Origin: Echria macrotheca
Taxonomy: Eukaryota; Ascomycota; Sordariomycetes; Sordariales; Schizotheciaceae
Reading direction: 5' to 3'
Length of the DNA: 64,000 nucleotides
Assembly (NCBI GenBank): GCA_030411725.1
Contig: MU839827.1
Coordinates: 1,984,001-2,048,000, forward strand
Notes under the pieces: model-generated
The model's input: only the letters and a program-made list of their open reading frames with translations
Databases searched by the model: none
Told to the model about the DNA's origin: nothing
Translations under genes and position numbers: made by a program
In this document: in pieces, positions 58,801 to 64,000 of the stretch
How positions within the stretch are numbered: the first letter of the stretch is position 1
How the letters are laid out: every line of letters starts with the position of its first letter

Positions 58801-61800
58801 CATAGGCTGCGTGCTTGTTGATGATGTCGTCGAGACGGATGTAGGTCCAACCAAACTTGATGAAGTCCTTGCGTGCATCCTGGAGAATGGCATAGTGGTA
58901 TTTGACCAGCATGGCTGAGAGCTGCAGCACTTCCATCCGCGTGTGGTCGATGCGTGGTTGGTAGAGATCGTCTTGAGGGTCGGCAAGGTTAGCTTTCCAT
59001 ATCTTGGTGTTGATCGAGTCGATGACAGTCTTGTCTAGGAAGCGTTGCGCCTTGGCCTGCTCGCCCTTGTTCCAGTGTCGCATCACGTCCATGGCAACAA
59101 TGGGATTGACAATGTTGTGGAGCAGGTAGCATTTGGTCCGCTGGCTCGCCGTCCTCCCGGCGTATATGTCAAGGCACCGAAGAACCGTGGTCCTCCAAAA
59201 GTCGATGGAATCGCTGCAGATAATGTGCTTGTAGATATGGGACAGCAATGCCTGCGTCTCCCGGAAGTCGTCGGCCGTGACGGATTCGACGAGCGAGAAG
59301 AGGGGATCCAGGTCTTTCGGATTTCGCTCCAGCGCCGTTGTCAGGATCGTCATCAGCTGCTCCCCCGCCTGGCTAGCGGCAAGCCGGAGATTCTGCGGGA
59401 GCTCGTTCGCCTTGAGCTTGCTCTCCAGTTCCTTGCCGACCTGCTTGAGCCAGTCGATATGTTCCTTGTTGTCGAGCCACGACAGCGTGTTGGGAAACTG
59501 GCAGAGCGCGTGGAGGACATTGATCGTGTTCACAACCGCGACAAACTTGGTGTCCTTGTTCTGCGCGTTGGAACACGTCTTGATAATGAGATCAACGTTG
59601 GCAACGCCATAATTCCTCAGTTCTTGGTTCTCAGGGTGACGTAGAACCTGCGAGAGAAAGCGCCCGTACTTCAGGTCCTCGATCTTGCCCAGGAGCAGAG
59701 CCCAGATGTCAGGGGGGTAGCGGTTCAGATATTTGTAGAGGGGAGCTCGGAAAGGGCTCTGGTGCGTGCGCCGAAGCTTTTCTTCGAGCTCGAGAACCTG
59801 GTCGACCACGCGCTCCTTGAACTGTTTCGCCGCGTCCGGAAGGAGGTGGAAGATGTTGATGACTGCGGCAATAACCTTCATGGACGAGTTTTGCTCAAAA
59901 AAGGTAAAAGACAGCTGCTGCAACAGCGGCGGCTCAGCAATCACTCTTATGTGGTCCAAGAGCCGCGCACCGATCTCAACCTTGAAGTAGTTTGTGAGAA
60001 GACGCAAGAGCCGGGCAAGATTCTCCAAGCCATGTACCGTGAGCCTCTTGGCATCCTGGAGACTGGCGAGGACGGGCCGAAGTCCCGCTTGGAGCAAGTC
60101 CTTCGGCAGCTTACTAGTCTGCGAGAGAACGCTCTTCAGGGCTTCGTTGGCCGCCTCGATGGTCGGTTGTGAGTCGGAATAGAGACACTTGAAGAAAACA
60201 CCGACAACCTTCTGTCTAGTCGGATTGTTCGGGCCCTTCATGAAATCATCGAATCCCATGGCCGTGCTGAGTATCTTTATGCAAGAGACCCGGAGATTGA
60301 CTATGAAATCTTGGCTCCTGAACTCTAGGTGCTTGCCGGCCAGACTCTCATCGCTTGCATCCGCGAGTGCCAGCGACTCCATAAGCAGCCGGTTCAGATC
60401 GTTGTCAAAAGGGACAAAGTCGGACTTCAGCGACATGTAGTAGGTGACGGCGTCGATGAATCCAATCTGGACCTGGAAGGGTAGAGCTCGCAGAGGCTTT
60501 CCCCAGATCGGCCGGAGCAGGTTTTCACGACCGCTCTCGATCAGCTCCCAGACCTCGGCGCCGGCCGCCTTGGCGATCAACTCCAACGAGCTCTTTGCCG
60601 TGTTCCGCACATGGCGATTCATATGCGACAGCTCGCTGTTCAGTATTCCGCATATCAGGGGAATCTTGGATTGCTTGGCCGGCGGCTGGCCGGGCTGTGG
60701 AGGAGCCTGTGGCTGCGTTGGGATGCAGTCCTCCTTCTTGACGTTCCTGGTGAGCCTCGTCAGGAGAATCTCCAGCGTGACCTGCGCCGACCTCCGCGTC
60801 TTTTCCGGGAGATCCTGCGGCATGTCCTTAATTACATAGATAAGAGCCCGGACAAAGTCAATCTGCTTCGACGCCAGCCAAGCATCTCCTAGATTGACGT
60901 CGGTAAGCAGGATCTTAATACCCAAGGTCCCGCCCGCTTTCGTAAACCATTCTTCCTCGTAGCAGCCGTGGCAGAATGATGCAGCTAGCGTGTTCCAAAA
61001 CGAGGTAAGGCGAGCAACGTGGCTCGGTGACCCGAAAATCACGACGGCGGCGTTGTAAACCTCCTTGATCAGCCGCTGTGCTGCTTCGCGGACATCCGGG
61101 TTCTCCGACGAGAGGGATTCCAAGATGGCGTCGCCCAAAACCCTCGATTCGATGAAGAGCGGGCCCTCGCCGGCTTTCACATTGAAGGGCATGATTTGGC
61201 GCTTCATATCAACGAGGGACCGCGTGACCTCGATAATGGTAAAATGCCGAGCCAGGTTGACAAGGAATGTGTCCACCTCCGATTTGAACTCGGGGATCGA
61301 CTCGGCAAACATGAGCGCCTTGAGCAGTCGCTTCAGAGTCGTCTCTTCTTCTGTCTTCTTGACGACCGAGCGCTCCTTGTCCGTGGTCTCCAGAAGGGCA
61401 GAAACATTGACATCCTTGTTGCGAGTGAGCAAGTCTTGGACTTGAAGGCGAAGCAGCCGGGGAAGATCATCTGGCATGCCGTCGTATCCGATTCGCAGTT
61501 TAACCTGCGCCTTGAGGAATTGCAGCGCTTGTCTCTTGTAGTACGCATCGTATCGCTTGGACGGCGCCGTCGGAACACCCTTCTGGGGTTTGGGTACCTC
61601 CATCAGCTTCTGGATCGCCAGGTCGATGCCGAGATGGGCTGGAAAGGCCTTCTCCCGCTTCGAACCCCCTAATCGGACGTCGAAAGACGACCTGTCGTCG
61701 ACATATGGTCTATAATCCACGGGGACTGCGTCCGTCATGAATTTCCTGTTCCTACCGCCCAGCTTCCCGAGAATGCGCAGAGTCGTGTGCGCATGGAAAT

Positions 61801-64000
61801 GGCTGTACGGATGGGGTTTCAGATGACCGTAGAGGGCTGTCATAAGCTCGTCAATCACCGGGGCCATGATAGGGTCCAGGTAGTCGGCTGTGAGGTTGTC
61901 CACGCAGAGCTCGAGGGTTCGCAGACCCTGGCCGACAAGCTCCGTGCCCGCGCGGAGTGCAACGACCAGCGGTCGCATGAGAAAGCTGAGATAGGGAAGA
62001 AGGTTGCTCAGCCTCGCAGGCACCGTGAGACACAGCTCAACATAGAGATCACGCTCGGATGGTTTCCGCGCGGCCAGGATGAGATTGTTCAGAACATCAA
62101 GCAGAACCTCGAGAAGAGGGAGGAGCTGCTTATAGAGATGTTCGAACTTGCCGCCGCCGATGCTCCTGAAGAGCGAGCGAAGAAGCAGGAAATAGTTCAT
62201 TGGCTCCTCTGCCTTGGTCGACAACTCGATCGACTTGGTCACTATGTCAACAACGTGTGGCAGGAGGACCTGTTCGTTCTGCGTGGCGAAAAGCGTGACT
62301 GCCATGAAGGCCAGCTTGAACAGCCTCAGCAGAATGGCTGACCTGTGGATGTCGGCAGAGCCCACATCCTCGATGCGCTCCATCAGAAAGCGCAACAGCA
62401 TACCGCAGAAGCTGGGGGACGTGGCCTCGCTAGCAAGAAAAAACTGGGGTATATGAAGAAGACCGGTATGCTCATGAATCATGTCGTATAGTCGTGGAAT
62501 CTCCTGCTGGAAGACTTCATGAAAGGTAGCAGGATCGATGCAGTGAAACACTGTGGCGAATGTTTCCAAGAGGTCTTTCTCCTCCTTGCTGCTCGAAATC
62601 ATGAAATAATTGGCCATGTACTCGACGGTCGATGTGTAGGGCGATTCCGCTGCCGGCTTCTCCCGCTCATAGTAGCGGAAAACATAGGCGCCTTCGCGAA
62701 ACAGCTTCACAATAACCTGAACCTCCTCCGCGGTGAAGCCGTAGGCAACATCGGTCCAGTGGGCCGGTGCACTCGCCAGGTCAGCAGCAGGCGTAACGTT
62801 GCAGCTCTTGAGCTGGTAGAACGTGTTCTTCAGACCATTCATGAGGTTCTTGAACAGGAATTTGTTGTCCACGACCGGATCCGAGGCACGATCCCTTGGG
62901 TTACTCGTCTTGATGGGCATGGCTGTGAAGATGTCGATCTCGTCCCACTCGGGCGGGTGCTCCTTGTCGGCGAGGTACGTTTCCGGCGCGTTCTCGGCAT
63001 TTTGCTCCGCATAACGCTTCGAGAGCTTGACGGCGTTGTCGTATTGCCTATTCATCGCCGCAAACTTGTCGGCGATCGCATTCAGAATTTGCATGAGGTA
63101 ATGCCGCGCGTCGACTTTGTTGGGCATTTTCGCTATGCACTCGGCCAGATTGAGCAGCAACTTGGCGCTCATCGTCTGGAAGCTCGTCCCCGGAAAATTG
63201 TCCTGGAGATTCCGCGTATACACCTCGACAGTTCGCCGTATCTGCATGGGGGTAAGACTGTCGCGGACATGGTGAATTAAGTCGGCAAGCATGCTGTACG
63301 CGAGCGGCCTCATGGTCTCGTAGACGGTCAACCCATCGCCCAGCAGCGTCCGCTCGTCCAGGAGCTCATCAATCTTTGGCAAGAAGATCTTCCTAAAATT
63401 AAAATTGATGATGTGGCGAATCGCCACGAGGAGTTCCTTTCTTGCACTCGACTTCTCCCGAGGGCAGTCTTTCAGCAGTCGTACCGTGATCTCGGGCAAG
63501 AACGGAAGAAAATCCTGCAACTGGTGCGAGTACTGTCTCAGCAACCACGCGAGAAAGCTCATAGTCTTGACCTGAGCAGTGATGAACTCTCCGAAGGCGG
63601 CCCGGTTCTTGATGTTTGGGCTAACGCCGATATGGATGGTCCCCCGGGCTTCGGCGTCCCTGTGGGCCTGCTCCTGGGCTTTCGCCTGGGTCGACAGAAC
63701 CGACTTGATGAGAGGGACAAAGTGCTTGACATTCGGTGGAACCGTTGCTCTGTATGTCCCGAATATCGACACGACGATGATGGGGAATTCGGAGAGCACC
63801 TTGAAGGAATGCATGCCCCGGAGCATGGGTCGGTTCGACTGCTGGCCCGCCTCGACGCCAAAGTCAGGGGCTCCCGAGGCGACCGGGGATCCGGGTCGTG
63901 GGGATTGCTGGTGTGGAAGGAACGACGTCTGGGTGCTGCCGGGTGTCGATGGTGCCCCTGGCACGGCGGGCGCCGATGTGCTGTCGATCTGCTCCTTGAC
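52859..64000 (-). CDS. TRA1: TRA1, SAGA/NuA4 transcription-activator-binding subunit (5' end outside window)
   Basis: Giant scaffold of the PIKK family, shared by the SAGA and NuA4 histone-acetyltransferase complexes and contacted by activators. 3713 codons are visible and the frame stays open to the window edge, so the true start lies beyond 64000; the GTG at 63964 is internal. S. cerevisiae Tra1 is 3744 residues, so little is missing. The bulk is HEAT/TPR helical solenoid. The FAT domain is at about visible residues 2550-3050, followed by a Gln/Ala/Gly-rich linker (about 3060-3120). The PI3K-like domain starts near 3310 (IPGQYLQHKDKNQDFVRIER) and lacks the catalytic DxxxxN and DFG residues, as expected of this pseudokinase. 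The FATC tail ends CDSLWMPYM. An in-frame GTAAGT-containing intron (53596 to 53552 or 53549) lies in the kinase-like region. A GC-rich, uninterrupted frame of about 10 kb precedes it. Confidence 0.97.
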   Translation of the reverse strand, partial: VKEQIDSTSAPAVPGAPSTPGSTQTSFLPHQQSPRPGSPVASGAPDFGVEAGQQSNRPMLRGMHSFKVLSEFPIIVVSIFGTYRATVPPNVKHFVPLIKSVLSTQAKAQEQAHRDAEARGTIHIGVSPNIKNRAAFGEFITAQVKTMSFLAWLLRQYSHQLQDFLPFLPEITVRLLKDCPREKSSARKELLVAIRHIINFNFRKIFLPKIDELLDERTLLGDGLTVYETMRPLAYSMLADLIHHVRDSLTPMQIRRTVEVYTRNLQDNFPGTSFQTMSAKLLLNLAECIAKMPNKVDARHYLMQILNAIADKFAAMNRQYDNAVKLSKRYAEQNAENAPETYLADKEHPPEWDEIDIFTAMPIKTSNPRDRASDPVVDNKFLFKNLMNGLKNTFYQLKSCNVTPAADLASAPAHWTDVAYGFTAEEVQVIVKLFREGAYVFRYYEREKPAAESPYTSTVEYMANYFMISSSKEEKDLLETFATVFHCIDPATFHEVFQQEIPRLYDMIHEHTGLLHIPQFFLASEATSPSFCGMLLRFLMERIEDVGSADIHRSAILLRLFKLAFMAVTLFATQNEQVLLPHVVDIVTKSIELSTKAEEPMNYFLLLRSLFRSIGGGKFEHLYKQLLPLLEVLLDVLNNLILAARKPSERDLYVELCLTVPARLSNLLPYLSFLMRPLVVALRAGTELVGQGLRTLELCVDNLTADYLDPIMAPVIDELMTALYGHLKPHPYSHFHAHTTLRILGKLGGRNRKFMTDAVPVDYRPYVDDRSSFDVRLGGSKREKAFPAHLGIDLAIQKLMEVPKPQKGVPTAPSKRYDAYYKRQALQFLKAQVKLRIGYDGMPDDLPRLLRLQVQDLLTRNKDVNVSALLETTDKERSVVKKTEEETTLKRLLKALMFAESIPEFKSEVDTFLVNLARHFTIIEVTRSLVDMKRQIMPFNVKAGEGPLFIESRVLGDAILESLSSENPDVREAAQRLIKEVYNAAVVIFGSPSHVARLTSFWNTLAASFCHGCYEEEWFTKAGGTLGIKILLTDVNLGDAWLASKQIDFVRALIYVIKDMPQDLPEKTRRSAQVTLEILLTRLTRNVKKEDCIPTQPQAPPQPGQPPAKQSKIPLICGILNSELSHMNRHVRNTAKSSLELIAKAAGAEVWELIESGRENLLRPIWGKPLRALPFQVQIGFIDAVTYYMSLKSDFVPFDNDLNRLLMESLALADASDESLAGKHLEFRSQDFIVNLRVSCIKILSTAMGFDDFMKGPNNPTRQKVVGVFFKCLYSDSQPTIEAANEALKSVLSQTSKLPKDLLQAGLRPVLASLQDAKRLTVHGLENLARLLRLLTNYFKVEIGARLLDHIRVIAEPPLLQQLSFTFFEQNSSMKVIAAVINIFHLLPDAAKQFKERVVDQVLELEEKLRRTHQSPFRAPLYKYLNRYPPDIWALLLGKIEDLKYGRFLSQVLRHPENQELRNYGVANVDLIIKTCSNAQNKDTKFVAVVNTINVLHALCQFPNTLSWLDNKEHIDWLKQVGKELESKLKANELPQNLRLAASQAGEQLMTILTTALERNPKDLDPLFSLVESVTADDFRETQALLSHIYKHIICSDSIDFWRTTVLRCLDIYAGRTASQRTKCYLLHNIVNPIVAMDVMRHWNKGEQAKAQRFLDKTVIDSINTKIWKANLADPQDDLYQPRIDHTRMEVLQLSAMLVKYHYAILQDARKDFIKFGWTYIRLDDIINKHAAYVVIGYFIAHYETPAKIVQQIYFSLLKTNQGEGRALVTQALELMAPVMPKRCNAQPGDRNAVWAMAPRRILAEESQNNQQMTSIFQFLVRHPDLFYDSRDKFAMLIISCLRKVANPQNCSNDARKLALNMMWLVWLWEQRRVEGKRTEPLRAVSESPNTKKRRLEDAQGGSPSAARQPEKAEWLIPPIGRAKMIKYLVEFIAQLNERYQLPSAKARETVALPGPAMPAPPAELCKKAMTLLYNLLQPQYWGDLDVDLFPNVTDVVLASDKTQAVLSADPADKDKFDDKFITNIVNTLQVVRTILNFKSDEWVLRYMPQIQKILEKCLKSENPELQDCLHTADKNYDGGRDVQPIIKRVLDAVPEDVPMEDADAEGEAEQPTSEIITFLSNIAGESMNAGNYVSGINILWSLGHRRPSAIDQHIPAIMKSLQSKLARDHVSHYAALLHAANGGRPQQDPAAPQEMNAYDLEIQTGLIMKAVEITAMRMEILGDSRRPFLSVIATIVEKSLHVPLCEKILDMVENWVFRSEGTWPTLKEKTAVLHKMVSFEHRQDPTLLMKFLDLVIRIYEDGKIARTELTVRLEHAFLIGSRAQDVDMRNKFMSVFDKNLPRGASTRLSYVIISQNWDSLAESFWLSQAIQLLLGAVDMSPFAQLHQEDFRTLLPSQQFGGYLEDSREPTIIADDRYEAFMAGHRRFVAELGDVRVRDLLEPLVQLQHIDSSFAHELWVALFPMFWATVSREERPELEKGLVSLLTKDYHSRQMDKRPNVIQSLLSGAAKASPECKLPPHVLKFEAKHYDAWYTALCQLEQAAIKPVLDSALVRESTLDALLDLYASLGEDDLFYGTWRRRCKFVETNAGLSYEQNGMWDKALKMYDTAQIKARTNAIPFSEAEYMLWEDHWVLCAQKLQHWEILQDFAKHENFQDLLLECAWRNTEYWQIADNRDHLDTIIKGVMDAPTPRRSFFQCFMSLLKFHAKQETIQDFNRVVDEAIQLSIRKWHQLPRRLTAAHVPLLQNFQQLVELHDASVICQSLAVTTQANLDSKSGELKLLLGTWRDRLPNTWDDILAWQDLVTWRQHIFSLINNTYLHLLPQQTQNPGGASFAYRGYHETAWIINRFAHVARKHNLPEVCINQLSRIYTLPNIEIQEAFLKLREQAKCHYQNPEELGSGLDVINNTNLNYFSAQQKAEFYTLKGMFLEKLNKKDEADQAYGTALYYDISAPKAWAEWGYFNDRKFKTDPTDHAAAKQALTSYLQAASSYKNHKSRKLIARILWLLSLDDTNGTIASGFDDFKGETPIWYWITFIPQLLSGLSHREGPRLQNILLKIAKSYPQALYFLLRTSREDMIAIKRSQEAKEKLLKQQQQRAQGAKPTTGSPQQTKQETAGAKTEDGSRPATANGDASGKADVKSEGADGSSATAMANGAAAEQTPKKPWELLEEITSALKTAFPLLALSMETMVDQISKHFKCPPDEDAYRLIVALLNDGLAYVSRMPASYAKDVKLPPATEANITRFAETILPSHIRGSFEVDFVKVKPTMYEYIHKLRTWRDKFEEKLDRRVPSVPLEGFAHFSPHLSEFRYQKFDDVEIPGQYLQHKDKNQDFVRIERFLPNVDLVRGIGVSHRRLKIRGQDGSVHSFAVQHPAGRHCRREERILQLFRQLNQTLSSKKESRRRDLQFTLPVIVPLAPHIRIVQEDTSYISLLNVYEDHCRRNGMGKDEPVLFAMDKLRGLVHPNPQVSGSHVGFLSYANSKQQKPTDGYTTARLEVLRAIQERWVDNTIALEYFQAAFPEFSEFWLFRRRFSYQLAALTFMTYIMHIDKRYPHKINIARGSGNVWGSELVSFLAPARPFFHNPEPVPFRLTPNLQALMGPLATEGIFSCSMMAIARCLTDPEYQLEHAITLFVRDEIMWWFTNTHRQVQLSESQLREAVQTNNDLIVKKAVSLAQAPVGSLPAQQTVIDLIAKAVNPLNLAMCDSLWMPYM
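53552..53596 (-). other. Stop-less in-frame intron in TRA1
   Basis: Donor GTAAGT follows the codons for NPQ. A branch-site-like TGCTAATAG precedes acceptors AAG (45-nt intron) and CAG (48-nt intron); both lengths are multiples of three. Read through, it would add 15-16 residues (VSGSHVGFLSYANSK) without a stop. Removal joins NPQ to QKPTDGYTTARLEVL or its one-Gln-longer form. Confidence 0.7.

Noticed and set aside
63962..63964. GTG at 63964 as the TRA1 start
   Set aside because: The frame remains open to the window edge (twelve more codons), so the real ATG is outside.
1..64000. tRNA, 5S rRNA, CRISPR array, prokaryotic operon
   Set aside because: I looked for tRNA B-box-like GGTTCRANNCC, 5S-like segments and regularly spaced repeats; none formed a credible structure. 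A covariance-model search would be decisive.

Overview
The window is nuclear DNA of a filamentous ascomycete, most likely a Sordariomycete and plausibly of the Sordariales. The grounds are genes split by short (about 45-115 nt) GT-AG introns, fungus-specific gene families (a Zn2Cys6/fungal-trans regulator, TRA1, a Bor1-type transporter), GC-rich coding DNA, and one sharply bounded AT-rich transposon island with the TpA-rich, stop-riddled look of repeat-induced point mutation (RIP). No prokaryotic, viral, CRISPR, rRNA or tRNA feature was recognised.

Layout. 1-4578: no gene, one long TG microsatellite, then the 3' flank of a homeobox gene. 4579-6838 (-): homeodomain transcription factor, followed by an 11.6-kb stretch without a recognisable gene (6839-18454). 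18455-20966 (-): Bor1/HCO3-type anion transporter. 22676-25456 (-): mitochondrial m-AAA protease. 26092-29083 (-): Zn2Cys6 regulator that looks like CLR-1/ClrA, the cellulose-response activator, with about 3.2 kb of mostly non-coding DNA upstream. 32345-33786 (-): single-pass membrane protein. 35361-37314 (+): alpha/beta-hydrolase. 37942-38461 (-): mitochondrial ribosomal protein uS13m. 39687-41369 (+): unrecognised 542-residue protein. 41670-43433 (+): METTL25/RRNAD1-type methyltransferase-like protein. 44972-46203 (+): CASTOR-like tandem ACT-domain protein, convergent with 46738-47802 (-), an IMPACT/Yih1 homologue. 48021-52618: composite RIP-degraded DNA transposon. 52859-64000 (-): TRA1, with its 5' end beyond the window.

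There is no operon or biosynthetic cluster; the genes are independent eukaryotic units. Themes that recur are nutrient and chromatin control (CLR-1-like activator, CASTOR-like and IMPACT proteins, TRA1 of SAGA/NuA4) and mitochondrial biogenesis (m-AAA protease, uS13m), the latter two sharing AGGGTTAGGG telobox-like motifs upstream of their start codons. The transposon island sits only about 220 bp from the IMPACT start codon and about 240 bp from the TRA1 stop codon. All exon boundaries given were deduced by hand from reading-frame continuity and GT-AG signals. I found no convincing undescribed multi-gene system; the best leads are the orphan 542-residue protein, the convergent amino-acid-sensing pair, the nested palindromic transposon junction and the long gene-free stretch upstream of the homeobox gene.
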